A DNA stretch of 64,000 nt from Ensifer adhaerens. GTDB lineage: Bacteria; Pseudomonadota; Alphaproteobacteria; Rhizobiales; Rhizobiaceae. A program made the translations under genes and the position numbers. Below, one piece after another: positions 18,038 through 26,079 of this stretch; position 1 is the stretch's first letter; every line of letters starts with the position of its first letter. The DNA lies in the NCBI RefSeq assembly GCF_002940685.1, contig NZ_PNFP01000002.1:124001-188000 (forward strand), in the 5' to 3' direction. The notes under the pieces were generated by a model. That model searched no databases. It saw only the letters and a program-made list of their open reading frames with translations, and had not been told where the DNA came from.

Positions 18038-18066
18038 ACATCGAGTGCCTTGTCGTGGATGGTCAA
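18038..18066 (-). promoter_or_regulatory. Candidate sigma70 promoter of the small RNA
   Basis: TTGACC (18066-18061), a 17-base spacer and CGATGT (18043-18038) resemble the rhizobial CTTGAC-N17-CTATAT promoter. The predicted start falls at the first helix of the candidate RNA. Confidence 0.45.
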
Positions 18067-18130
18067 CCAGGCAACTCCATCATCTATGCTGCAGACGCGA
18101 AGTCACTCACCCAATTGGGGGAAACCGTGC

Positions 18131-18189
18131 AAAAAAATGCCCGAAAAACAACGCTTCGACTGACGAAAATCTGTCGTTCCGTCAGTCGA
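18131..18189 (-). terminator. Terminator of the L,D-transpeptidase gene
   Basis: TCGACTGACG/CGTCAGTCGA forms a 10-bp stem that overlaps the stop codon on the minus strand. It is followed by two T-rich runs (18149-18145 and 18137-18131). Confidence 0.6.
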
Positions 18190-19630
18190 CGAACTCGACC
18201 GTGACGCCGGCGCTCACCATCTTGGCAAGCTCGGTCGCGTCCCAGTTGGTCAGGCGCACGCAGCCATGGCTCTGGGTCTTGCCGATCTTCGACGGTTCCG
18301 GCGTGCCGTGAATGCCGTAGGTGGGCTTCGAAAGCGCGATCCAGACGGTGCCGACAGGACCGTTCGGACCGGGCTGAAGCGTCAGAATCTTGTCGTTGTT
18401 GCCCTGCTTGAAGTTGATCTTCGGATTGTAGGTATAACCCGGATTGAGCGCGATGCGCTCGACATTGACGGTGCCTGATGGAGACGGCGTGTCGGACGAG
18501 CCGATCGTTGCCGGGTAGGCGGCGATGAGCTTGCCGGCGTCGTCATAGGCCAGCACCTGCTTGCGCGCCTTGTCGGCGAGGATGCGGGCGACCTTGCCGG
18601 TCTTGTTGGCGCCGGGATTGATGACCTTGATGATGGTGCCGGGGATGGTGAAGTCGACGCCCGGGTTCAGCTCGCGCAGATAGGCTTCGTCCATGTGGAA
18701 CTTCTCGCCGAGCATTTCCGTCGTTGAGGTAAACGACATGTGCGGCAGCATCGCCTTGTGCGCATAATCCTCGGGAATGGAGGCGACATAAGGGCCGGCG
18801 GCGTCGGCCGCCGTGATCGTATAGCTGGTGATCGGCATGCCGCCGCTCATGCGCAGACGCTCGAGAATGTCCTCGGTGTTGTTGGGGTCGAGCGTTTCGC
18901 CGGTGGCCTGCTGCCATGCCTCGATCGCCTTGGTGACGTTCGAGCCCATCTTGCCGTCGATGACGCCGGGCGAGAAACCTTCGCGATCGAGGAAGACCTG
19001 CAGCGCTGTGATTTCGGCGCGCGACTTCGACTTGACCGAGATCGCCGGCGGCATCGACTGGCGCATCGGGTTGCCGTCGTTCGGATCGACGGAGGCTTCT
19101 TGCGTGCCGTCGATCAGGCCCGGCAGGCTGTTTGGCAGTTCGTTGCCGTCGGTCGAGGGCGGAACGACGTCGCGGTAATCGGGAATGGAGCCGGTGACAT
19201 CGCCGGGCTCGGAATAGCCATAACCGGTTTCCCGGTTGCGTCGGTTGGAATAGATGTCCACGTCACCCTGACGGCGGTAGCCGCCATAGTCGCCCTGGCG
19301 GTTGCCGCCGTAGTCGCGTTGACGGCCGCGATTGTTGGGCACCACAGTTGCGACCACATTGCCCCAGCTGTCGATCAAAAGCGTGCGGCCGCGGCTGTCG
19401 CGCATGGTCTGCACTTCGTCGGAGCGGGGCACATAGTCCAGGATTTCGCCGTCGGGCGTGACCAGCATGACGTCATCGCCATAGCGATTGTAGCCGCGAT
19501 AGTCCTGTGCCAAGGCAGCCGTCAGATCCACGGCAAGAAAGCCGGCTGCGGCGAGGAGCGAGAGGCCTGTGCGGGTCGCTGACGTCACGAGAGAACCTGT
19601 TTTCATTGTGGTGAATGTGGCGCGGTACAT
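18182..19630 (-). CDS. L,D-transpeptidase (YkuD domain) with peptidoglycan-binding domain
   Basis: The 482-residue exported enzyme makes 3-3 peptidoglycan crosslinks or attaches proteins to the wall. It has a signal peptide (to about residue 41, AALAQ), then a low-complexity Gly/Tyr/Arg/Asn-rich region (about 42-150). A PG_binding_1-like repeat follows, LQVFLDREGFSPGVIDGKMG (about 210-229). The C-terminal YkuD domain carries the catalytic IHGTPEP...SHGCVRL (Cys at about 464). ATG 19630 and ATG 19606 are both possible; neither has a clear ribosome site. This is one of several wall-remodelling enzymes in the window. The mature N-terminus may be disordered and wall-embedded (inference). Confidence 0.93.
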   Translation of the reverse strand: MYRATFTTMKTGSLVTSATRTGLSLLAAAGFLAVDLTAALAQDYRGYNRYGDDVMLVTPDGEILDYVPRSDEVQTMRDSRGRTLLIDSWGNVVATVVPNNRGRQRDYGGNRQGDYGGYRRQGDVDIYSNRRNRETGYGYSEPGDVTGSIPDYRDVVPPSTDGNELPNSLPGLIDGTQEASVDPNDGNPMRQSMPPAISVKSKSRAEITALQVFLDREGFSPGVIDGKMGSNVTKAIEAWQQATGETLDPNNTEDILERLRMSGGMPITSYTITAADAAGPYVASIPEDYAHKAMLPHMSFTSTTEMLGEKFHMDEAYLRELNPGVDFTIPGTIIKVINPGANKTGKVARILADKARKQVLAYDDAGKLIAAYPATIGSSDTPSPSGTVNVERIALNPGYTYNPKINFKQGNNDKILTLQPGPNGPVGTVWIALSKPTYGIHGTPEPSKIGKTQSHGCVRLTNWDATELAKMVSAGVTVEFVD

Positions 19631-19794
19631 TTGGATTTCGACGTTAATGTGAAAAAAATGAATTCATCATGAACAAGCGGTTAAATTCTATCTAGGCGGT
19701 GCAATCCCGGGCTTCAACCGGTGAATTGCGTCTCTCCTCAGCTATCATGTCTTTGTGATTGCAGTGATTCTGCGGCCGATTTGAGGAAGAGGAC

Positions 19795-20640
19795 ATGCTG
19801 AAGACGCTCGAAGAACCTCAGGATCTTCAAGAGAATCATGTGCTGTTCGACCGGCTCTCGGCGCTCGATATCGCCGCCTTCGTCGTCGACGGCGTCGACC
19901 TGTCGCCGGGGGCTGCTATCCCGTCGGATGGGGATCCCAGGATCGACCGGGCGCTTGCCGGTTTTCTTTTCACCTGCGGTCCAGAACATATCCGCCACCC
20001 GGAACCGGTCGAGGGCGGGGCGGACGGCGCGCGCTACCCGCTGCATGGGTCGCTGGCCGGAACGGCCGTCAGCGAAACGGCGATGGCGAGCGACGGAACC
20101 GCCTGCACGGCGACGATCGTGGTGGCGCTTGCGGGTGGCGGGCAGGCGCGGGTCGAACGGCGCTGGCGGATCGATGCCGCGCGACACGAAGTGGTGCTCG
20201 AGGATCGCGTCGTCAATTCAGGGACATCCGCCTTTCCGCCCGTCATGATGTATCACCTCAACATTGCCGGCCGCCTGCTCGGGCCCGATACCCGCATCGT
20301 CAGCGCGTCGCTTGCGGGCGGCGCGAGCGCCTGGCGTTTCGGCGACGGCGAGAGCGCGCATTTCTGCCTGCCGGCGGCCATTGGTTCCGACGGCTGGTCG
20401 GAGGTCACGCTTGCGGGCCTTGCCGGCCTCGGCGGGCGGAATCTGAAAGTGCGGTTCCGGGCAGACACGCTGCCGTTCCTGCAGATGTGGCGCTGCCAGC
20501 GCGGCGAGGCCAACGTCATCAGCATCGAGCCGGTGTCGCACCGCATCGCCAAGCGGCCGGAGCTGGCGGCGGCCGGGGAACTGATTCCGCTTCAGCCGGG
20601 CGAGGCACAGAGCTACGCCATCGCCTTTTCGGTCGTCTGA
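19795..20640 (+). CDS. Aldose-1-epimerase-like (DUF4432) protein
   Basis: The 281-residue protein has the galactose-mutarotase-like beta-sandwich pattern: YPLHGSLAGTAV (about 80), RRWRIDAARHEVVLEDRVVN (about 122-141), then PVMMYHLNIAG with a His (about 155), and a C-terminal QMWRCQRGEANVISIEPVSH (about 229). This matches the DUF4432 group of epimerase-fold proteins, which bind sugars, but no reaction is firmly assigned. GAAGAGGAC directly precedes the ATG. It starts 165 bases from the divergent L,D-transpeptidase gene, and the next gene follows on the same strand 90 bases later. Confidence 0.75.
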   Translation: MLKTLEEPQDLQENHVLFDRLSALDIAAFVVDGVDLSPGAAIPSDGDPRIDRALAGFLFTCGPEHIRHPEPVEGGADGARYPLHGSLAGTAVSETAMASDGTACTATIVVALAGGGQARVERRWRIDAARHEVVLEDRVVNSGTSAFPPVMMYHLNIAGRLLGPDTRIVSASLAGGASAWRFGDGESAHFCLPAAIGSDGWSEVTLAGLAGLGGRNLKVRFRADTLPFLQMWRCQRGEANVISIEPVSHRIAKRPELAAAGELIPLQPGEAQSYAIAFSVV

Positions 20641-20730
20641 TCATGCGCCTTGACGATGCGGCTTTTGAATTGACGGGAGATGAGGCTGCGCCTACATCAG
20701 GGGCCACCACATTTGCTGAGGAAGACGACC

Positions 20731-21069
20731 ATGGACATCCGCCAGATCAACGACGAATACTCGGTCACCGGCCAGATCACGGTCGAGGATCTCGACCAGA
20801 TCAAGGCGCTCGGTTTCAAGTCCATCGTCTGCCACCGCCCGGACTTCGAGGCGCCGGACCAGCCGACCTTCGATTCCATCGCGGCGCGTGCCGAAGAGCT
20901 CGGCATCGAAACCAAGCACATTCCCGTCGGCCCGATGGGCGTGACCGCCGATGCCGTGAAGAACATGGTCGACGCGCTCGACGAGTTCCAGCGGCCGATG
21001 CTCGGCTATTGCCGTTCGGGCGCGCGCTCGACGGCCGTCTACCAGCAGACCCAGCATATCCGCGGCTGA
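20731..21069 (+). CDS. TIGR01244/DUF442 family phosphatase-like (sulfurtransferase-like) protein
   Basis: The 112-residue protein starts MDIRQINDEYSVTGQITVED and ends with the cysteine loop GYCRSGARSTAV (about 91-102), a dual-specificity-phosphatase-type C-x5-R signature. SIVCHRPDFEAPDQPTF and HIPVGPMGVT are family blocks. Family members occur alone or fused to a metallo-beta-lactamase-like dioxygenase domain in sulfide metabolism (Blh type). GAGGAAG lies 7 bases before the ATG. The 3' end of this gene is part of a repeated segment that recurs at 21505-21560. Confidence 0.85.
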   Translation: MDIRQINDEYSVTGQITVEDLDQIKALGFKSIVCHRPDFEAPDQPTFDSIAARAEELGIETKHIPVGPMGVTADAVKNMVDALDEFQRPMLGYCRSGARSTAVYQQTQHIRG

Positions 21070-21176
21070 GCCTGAGCAATACAAACACCCTCGCGCTCGG
21101 CCGTATCGTTCCATCTGACCGTGGAGGATCGGCATGGCCGAAGCGCATCTCATTTCGCGCGAGCAATGGGCGGATG
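21039..21176 (+). repeat. Direct repeat, left copy (phosphatase end, leader, cupin 5' end)
   Basis: It comprises the end of the DUF442 gene, a 65-base leader and the first 14 or so codons of a cupin gene. It matches 21533-21672 at an offset of 494-496 bases, with highest identity in the last 80 bases. Confidence 0.85.
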
Positions 21177-21187
21177 AGCGGGGGTAG
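21134..21187 (+). pseudogene. Truncated duplicate of the cupin gene start
   Basis: ATG at 21134 opens MAEAHLISREQWADERG and then meets TAG. The first 14 codons parallel those of the intact cupin gene at 21630 (MAEAHLITRELWAD), including the ribosome site GGAGGA. The rest of the cupin is missing, so this is a 5' fragment left by duplication or insertion. Confidence 0.8.
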
Positions 21188-21220
21188 TCCGGTATGCAAT
21201 CCTGATTCAGAGGAATGAGT

Positions 21221-21484
21221 ATGCTTGGCCTAATTCGCTCGCATATTCGTTACTATAGGGCACTTCTACTTGTGCTGCTGGCCGCCTCTTTTGCTAGTGG
21301 ATACAGTAGATCTGTCGTTCTCTGGGTGGCGGTCCTGTATCTTGCCGGCAAGATATATGAAGCATTTATGATGCGTGGCGGAGATCACTTCGCGAGAAAC
21401 GCCTTTTCATTAAAGTTGACGTTGGTCTGTAGACTGGTGGATGCAGTTTGGGACGGATTTCGGGGGCTTAAAGAACGGGCATGA
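21221..21484 (+). CDS. Small membrane protein of unknown function inside the duplicated segment
   Basis: The 87-residue ORF begins at ATG 21221 with AGAGGA at 7 bases. It has one or two hydrophobic segments (LLLVLLAASFASGY and VVLWVAVLYLAGKI) flanked by basic residues, and a C-terminal WDGFRGLKERA. Base composition is visibly lower in GC than the flanks. It sits entirely between the two copies of the direct repeat. No family is recognised. It may be cargo of a transferred segment. Confidence 0.5.
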   Translation: MLGLIRSHIRYYRALLLVLLAASFASGYSRSVVLWVAVLYLAGKIYEAFMMRGGDHFARNAFSLKLTLVCRLVDAVWDGFRGLKERA

Positions 21485-21532
21485 CGGACATCTAGTGACC
21501 GATGTCAGATTGTCACCGCTCCGACTCTCGCT

Positions 21533-21672
21533 CTGCCAGCAGATCTAGCATGTTCGCGGCTGAGCAAGGGTTGTAGTCCCCGTGGATCGCGCTCGGCCGT
21601 TTCGTTCCATCTGACCATGGAGGACCGGCATGGCCGAAGCGCATCTCATTACACGTGAGCTATGGGCGGACG
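21533..21672 (+). repeat. Direct repeat, right copy
   Basis: It is the counterpart of 21039-21176. It holds a degraded phosphatase 3' end, the leader and the 5' end of the intact cupin gene. Weaker similarity extends left to about 21505, where a degenerate C-x-R-S-type loop can still be read. Confidence 0.8.
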
Positions 21673-21980
21673 CGCCCGACGCCTGGAAGGGCGAATTCGA
21701 GGGTGGCGTCTATGGCGCAGGCCTTTCGGTGATCTTCGTTTCCACCGATGAGATCGGCTACGGGCCGAAACTGCACCGCCATCCCTATCCTGAAACCTTT
21801 ATCGTCCGCGTCGGCCGCGCCCGCTTCACCGTCGGCGATCGCACCATCGACGCCGAGGCCGGTCAGATCGTCGTGGCGCCGGCCAATGTGCCGCACAAGT
21901 TCGAGAACCTCGGGCCGGGGCGTCTGGAGACGACCGACCTGCATGAGGCCGGTGCGTTTTCGACCGAGTGGCTGGAGTAG
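21630..21980 (+). CDS. Cupin-domain protein
   Basis: The 116-residue single-domain cupin has motif 1 with metal ligands in KLHRHPYPETFIVRVGRARF (about 49-68). Motif 2 is GQIVVAPANVPHKFENLG (about 80-97), giving His, His, Glu and a second-motif His. Such small cupins bind metal and act as isomerases, dioxygenases or ligand sensors; the role cannot be assigned. The ATG has GGAGGA upstream. The gene probably followed the DUF442 gene directly before the 0.5 kb insertion between them. Confidence 0.85.
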   Translation: MAEAHLITRELWADAPDAWKGEFEGGVYGAGLSVIFVSTDEIGYGPKLHRHPYPETFIVRVGRARFTVGDRTIDAEAGQIVVAPANVPHKFENLGPGRLETTDLHEAGAFSTEWLE

Positions 21981-22050
21981 GCGGCAGGGCGGTTCGCGGT
22001 CGCTGGCAGGGTAAGGTGTCAGCGTTTCCCGCGCCGCGGACGCGGCGCTG

Positions 22051-22080
22051 CTGGATTTCTGTGACAAGCACAGGAATGAG
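22051..22080 (+). repeat. RIME-like intergenic repeat arm, left
   Basis: This 30-base arm is an inverted copy (29 of 30 identical by eye) of 22238-22267. It contains an inner palindrome around CTGTGACAAGCACAG. Such words are typical of rhizobial intergenic mosaic elements. Confidence 0.6.
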
Positions 22081-22237
22081 GGAGGGGGAGGAAGCGCCGA
22101 TAACGCTCTGGCGTTTGCTACGGCCTGCTCCCGCTCTGCACATTTGCGGGGTTATCGACCCCGGGTGCGTATGGCGGAGCGCCCCGCAGGGCGCGTCCTC
22201 CATCAAAACAACCCACAGCCGCGGCTTTCAGAACGCC

Positions 22238-22267
22238 CTCATTCCTGTGCTTGTCACAGGAATCCAG
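22238..22267 (-). repeat. RIME-like intergenic repeat arm, right
   Basis: It is the inverted partner of 22051-22080. The whole 22020-22300 block between the cupin and ThDP-enzyme genes is repeat-like and palindromic, with no ORF of its own. Confidence 0.6.
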
Positions 22268-22315
22268 CCACGGCGCGTCTGCGCCGTGATTGAACCCGGC
22301 TTGAGTGACGCCTGC

Positions 22316-23962
22316 TCAGCCAGCCCTGATCTCGCTCAGCGTGCGCGTCGGCGTGATTGCCTCCGGGTCGAGCTTGATCTCGATGATCGCCGGCTTGCCG
22401 CTGGCGCGCGCCCTCAGGAACGCGTCGGCAAACTCTTCCGTCCTCTCGACCGTTTCGCCATGGCCGCCATAGGCGCGGGCGAGCGCTGCGAAATCCGGGT
22501 TGGTGAGATCGGTGGCGCTGACGCGACCGGGATAATCACGCTCCTGGTGCATGCGGATCGTGCCGTAGATGCCGTTGTTGACGACGACGGTGATGATCGG
22601 CAGGCGGTAGCGAACGGCGGTGGCGAATTCCTGGCCGTGCATGAGGAAACAACCGTCGCCGGCAAAGCAGATGACTTCGCGATCCGGATGCAGCTTCTTG
22701 GCGGCGACGGCGGCCGGCAGGCCGTAGCCCATGGAACCCGAGGCGGGAGCGGCCTGGGTGGCGTAGCGGCGGAAGCGGTGGAAGCGGTGCACCCAGGTGG
22801 CGTAGTTGCCGGCGCCATTGGTGAAGATCGTATCCTCAGGCACGTTCGCCTCGATCCAGTTCATGATCGGGCCCATCTGGACCGCACCCGGGCCGGTCTC
22901 GGGCGGCGTCGACCATTTGAGGTAGGCCGCGTGCATGGCCTCGGTGCGCGCAGACCAGGTCGGCTCGCCCGAAGGTGCAAGGCCTTCCAGCGCGGCGACG
23001 AAGTCGCGCGGGCTGGCGGCGATCGCCAGCTCCGGCCGGTAGACGCGACCGAGTTCGGAACTGTCAGGATGCACGTGCACCAGGGTCTGGCGCGGGTAGG
23101 GGCTGTCCATCAGCGTGTAGCCGGAGGACGGCATCTCCGAGAAGCGGCCGCCGAGCAGCAGCACGAGATCCGCTTCCTTGATCTCCTTTGAGAGAGCCGG
23201 GTTGATGCCGATGCCGACGTCGCCGGCGTAATTCGGGTGCAGGTGGTCAAACAGCATCTGGCGACGGAAGGAGCAGCCGACCGGCAGCTTCCAGCGCTCG
23301 GCGAAACGCTGGAACTCAGCGACGCTTGCCGCCGTCCAGCGGGTGCCGCCGAGGACGGCGATCGGGCGCTTGGCGTTCTCGAGCATTTCGCCGAGCCGCT
23401 TGACCTGCGCCGGGCCCGGATGCCCTTCGACCGGCTGGTACGGCTTGGCGGCGGGCGCTTCGGCGCTGCGGGTCAGCATGTCCTCGGGCAGGGTCAGAAC
23501 GACCGGGCCGGGCCGCCCGGAGGTGGCGACGGCGAAGGCGCGGGTGACGAATTCCGGGATGCGGGCAGGATCGTCGATCTCGCCCACCCACTTGGCGACC
23601 TCGGTGAAGGCGCGGCGGTACTCGATCTCCTGGAAGGCTTCGCGTTCGCGCGCCTCGCTTTGCACCTGGCCGATGAAGAGGATCATCGGGATCGAGTCCT
23701 GCCTTGCGACATGGAGGCCGGCCGAAGCGTTGGTCGCGCCCGGGCCGCGGGTCACCATGCAGATGCCGGGCTCGCCGGTCAGCCGCCCCCAGGCGTCCGC
23801 CATCATCGCCGCACCGCCCTCCTGGCGGCAGACGAGCACGTCGATGTCGGTGTCGTAGAGCGCGTCGAGCACGGCGAGATAGCTTTCTCCCGGCACGCAG
23901 GCGATGCGCTTCACGCCGTTGGCGACGAGCGCGTCGACGATGAGCTGACCTCCAGTTTTCAT
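22316..23962 (-). CDS. Thiamine-diphosphate-dependent enzyme, acetolactate-synthase-like
   Basis: The 548-residue enzyme has three ThDP-family domains. The PYR domain carries the catalytic Glu in CVPGESYLAVLDAL (about 25). The central domain spans about 190-320. The PP domain has the cofactor motif starting FAGDGCFLMHGQEF (about 440) and ending VVVNNG. It resembles IlvB/benzoylformate-decarboxylase-like proteins but is clearly not part of an ilv operon. GGGAGG lies 7 bases before the ATG at 23962. It is the third gene of a minus-strand operon after a hydrolase and a DMT transporter (31-base gap). The substrate is presumably a 2-keto acid; the identity is unknown. Confidence 0.9.
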   Translation of the reverse strand: MKTGGQLIVDALVANGVKRIACVPGESYLAVLDALYDTDIDVLVCRQEGGAAMMADAWGRLTGEPGICMVTRGPGATNASAGLHVARQDSIPMILFIGQVQSEAREREAFQEIEYRRAFTEVAKWVGEIDDPARIPEFVTRAFAVATSGRPGPVVLTLPEDMLTRSAEAPAAKPYQPVEGHPGPAQVKRLGEMLENAKRPIAVLGGTRWTAASVAEFQRFAERWKLPVGCSFRRQMLFDHLHPNYAGDVGIGINPALSKEIKEADLVLLLGGRFSEMPSSGYTLMDSPYPRQTLVHVHPDSSELGRVYRPELAIAASPRDFVAALEGLAPSGEPTWSARTEAMHAAYLKWSTPPETGPGAVQMGPIMNWIEANVPEDTIFTNGAGNYATWVHRFHRFRRYATQAAPASGSMGYGLPAAVAAKKLHPDREVICFAGDGCFLMHGQEFATAVRYRLPIITVVVNNGIYGTIRMHQERDYPGRVSATDLTNPDFAALARAYGGHGETVERTEEFADAFLRARASGKPAIIEIKLDPEAITPTRTLSEIRAG

Positions 23963-23993
23963 GATATTCCTCCCGATGGTCTTTCTTTTGTTT

Positions 23994-24947
23994 TCAGATG
24001 GCGGGTGACACGGGTGCCACACTCGTATCCTTGTGAATGCGGCGTTCGCGCCAGATGATGTAGAGGCCGGAGCCGATGATGATGGCGATACCGAGCCATT
24101 TCAGTGCGTCGGGCAGATCGCCGAAGACGAGCCAGCCGAAAATGGTGGCGGAGACGATTTCGAGATATTGCAGCGGCGCCAGCACCGAGGCCGGGGCGGC
24201 ACGATAGGCATAGACGCCGAGCACGCCCGATATGGTGGCGGTGACGCCGACGCCGAGCAGGTAGTACCAGGCGGCGCCTTCGGGCCAGACCGGATCGAAG
24301 ATGCCGGAACCCGTGCCCTCGCCGAAATAGAGCAGCACGAGACAGAAGAGCCCGCCCCAGATGCCGGCATGAAACTGCATTGACCAGGGATCTTCGTTCT
24401 GCGCCACCATGCGGGTGACGAGCAGGAAAACGGCAAGGCCGAAGGCGGCGACGACGGGCAGGAGCGCAATCCAGCCGACCTCCTGCATGCTCGGCTGGAT
24501 GACGAGCAGGGCGCCGAAGAAGCCGACGCCGCAGGCGGTGTAGCGCCGCCAGCCGATCGTCTCCTTCAGGAAGATGCTGCCGAGGATCGTCAGGATGATC
24601 GGCTCGACGAAGAAGATCGCGATCGCATCCGCAACCTCCATCACCTTCAGCGTGGTGATGAAGGAGAGCATGGTGACGACCAGGAGACCGCCGCGCAGCG
24701 CGTGTAGCCCGGTCTTCCTCCAGGTGAGATCAAAGAGGGTGCCGCGGATCAATACGATGGGCAGGATGAAGATAACCTGCAGCAGGAAGCGCGTGGCGGT
24801 GATTTCAGCCGAGGGAACGGTGGCGATCGCGAGCTTGGCGAAGATGTCGATCAGCGGCGACAGAAGCACCGAGATCACCATCAGTGTCAGCCCGTAGGAG
24901 ATGCGGCTGTGGTCCGTGGCGATCTTGGAAAGGGAAATGTCGGCCAT
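23994..24947 (-). CDS. EamA/DMT-family transporter
   Basis: The 317-residue inner-membrane protein has ten predicted hydrophobic segments in two EamA repeats (about 17-145 and 160-300), typical of drug/metabolite exporters such as RhaT/YdcZ relatives. A conserved AIFFVEPIILTILGSIFLKE block (about 110-129) ends repeat 1. The ATG at 24947 follows GGAAAC; a 14-residue longer frame overlaps the upstream gene and is less likely. It is 11 bases after the hydrolase and 31 bases before the ThDP enzyme, so the three are co-transcribed. It may export a product or import the substrate of those enzymes (inference). Confidence 0.9.
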   Translation of the reverse strand: MADISLSKIATDHSRISYGLTLMVISVLLSPLIDIFAKLAIATVPSAEITATRFLLQVIFILPIVLIRGTLFDLTWRKTGLHALRGGLLVVTMLSFITTLKVMEVADAIAIFFVEPIILTILGSIFLKETIGWRRYTACGVGFFGALLVIQPSMQEVGWIALLPVVAAFGLAVFLLVTRMVAQNEDPWSMQFHAGIWGGLFCLVLLYFGEGTGSGIFDPVWPEGAAWYYLLGVGVTATISGVLGVYAYRAAPASVLAPLQYLEIVSATIFGWLVFGDLPDALKWLGIAIIIGSGLYIIWRERRIHKDTSVAPVSPAI

Positions 24948-24958
24948 GATGTTTCCGG

Positions 24959-25894
24959 TCAGCGGCGCCCTGCGACAGCGCGCAGACACCAGGCGGCGAA
25001 GTCGGCTGTTGCCTGTTCCCGGCCGAGTTCGTTCAGCGTCTCGTGGCGCATGCCGTCATAGACGGTGACGGTGACGTCGCTGAGGCCGGCGGCCTTCATC
25101 TTCGTGCCAAGCCAGCGGATGGCATTGCCCATTTCGGTCGATGGGTCGGCGCTGCCGCCGACGAGATGAACGGGCAGGTCGTTGCGAAGCCGCGCCAGCC
25201 GGTCGGGCCGGGCGCCGGCGTAGGACAGGCGGAAAAGATCGAGCCAGAGCGAGACGGTCGCATCGAAGCCGCAGAGTGGGTCGGCGGCATATTTCGCCAC
25301 CTCGACGTCGTCGCGCGACAGCCAGTCGAGATCGGTCTTGCGATCCTTGATCGCGCCGCCCCACATGCCGAAGGTAAGCCTGGTCAGGAGCGGGCTCGGC
25401 ACATCCGAGCCTTTGAGCGCCTTTTCGATCTTCAGGATCAGCTGCCCGCCGCGGCCGGCTAGACCGGGACGGAAATTGGAGTTCCAGACGGCGAGCGCGT
25501 CATAGAGGCCGGGATCGGCCTCGGCAGCGTTGAGCGCGATCAGCCCGCCCATGGAATGGCCGAAGAGGACGACCGGAAGCCCCGGATTGTCGGTGGTCGC
25601 GATCTCGCGCACGGCGCGAATATCGGCGAAGACCTTGTCGAGGCCGTCGCGGTTCGAAAACATGCCAAGCGGCGCGTCCGGCGCCCGCGTTGCGCCATGG
25701 CCGCGATGGTCGTGGGCATAGACGTGAAATCCATGGCCGGCCATCGCCTCGGCAAAACGGGCATATCGGCCGGAATGCTCGGCAAGGCCATGGCTTAAGA
25801 GAAGGATGCCGCGGGCCTCTGTGGTTGCCGGAAAATGCCGCCAGCTCAAGCTGGCACCGGTCGGGCTCTGATGCGTCTTCACCTGCCCGAACAT
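24959..25894 (-). CDS. Alpha/beta hydrolase, monoacylglycerol lipase/lysophospholipase-like
   Basis: The 311-residue serine hydrolase has an oxyanion region LLSHGLAEHSGRY (about 32-44) and the nucleophile elbow FGHSMGG (Ser at about 110). The acid is probably in GGSADPSTEM (about 241) and the His in YDGMRHETLNE (about 277). The HGLAEHSGRY block is typical of PldB/monoglyceride-lipase proteins. It likely cleaves acyl esters of glycerol or lysophospholipid in the cytoplasm. The ATG at 25894 has GGGAG immediately upstream and is preferred to 25912. It is the first gene of the three-gene operon. Confidence 0.9.
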   Translation of the reverse strand: MFGQVKTHQSPTGASLSWRHFPATTEARGILLLSHGLAEHSGRYARFAEAMAGHGFHVYAHDHRGHGATRAPDAPLGMFSNRDGLDKVFADIRAVREIATTDNPGLPVVLFGHSMGGLIALNAAEADPGLYDALAVWNSNFRPGLAGRGGQLILKIEKALKGSDVPSPLLTRLTFGMWGGAIKDRKTDLDWLSRDDVEVAKYAADPLCGFDATVSLWLDLFRLSYAGARPDRLARLRNDLPVHLVGGSADPSTEMGNAIRWLGTKMKAAGLSDVTVTVYDGMRHETLNELGREQATADFAAWCLRAVAGRR

Positions 25895-26079
25895 CTCTTC
25901 TCCCGGCAACAATCGACAGACCTTAGAGATTTCAAATCGATTTGCGTGGTAAAGGCAATCGCCGCTTGTTGATCGTTGCGCATGAGGTCACAAGCGATTT
26001 GGCGGCATCTGACATTAGGGGTTGCAATTTTCCCGTTTTGAGCGATATTTGTTCCCGTTTTGTTTTGCGGGAGGATATC

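Noticed and set aside
17989-18204. A plus-strand 71-codon ORF
   Set aside because: It is antisense to the candidate RNA and terminator; there is no ribosome site or family.
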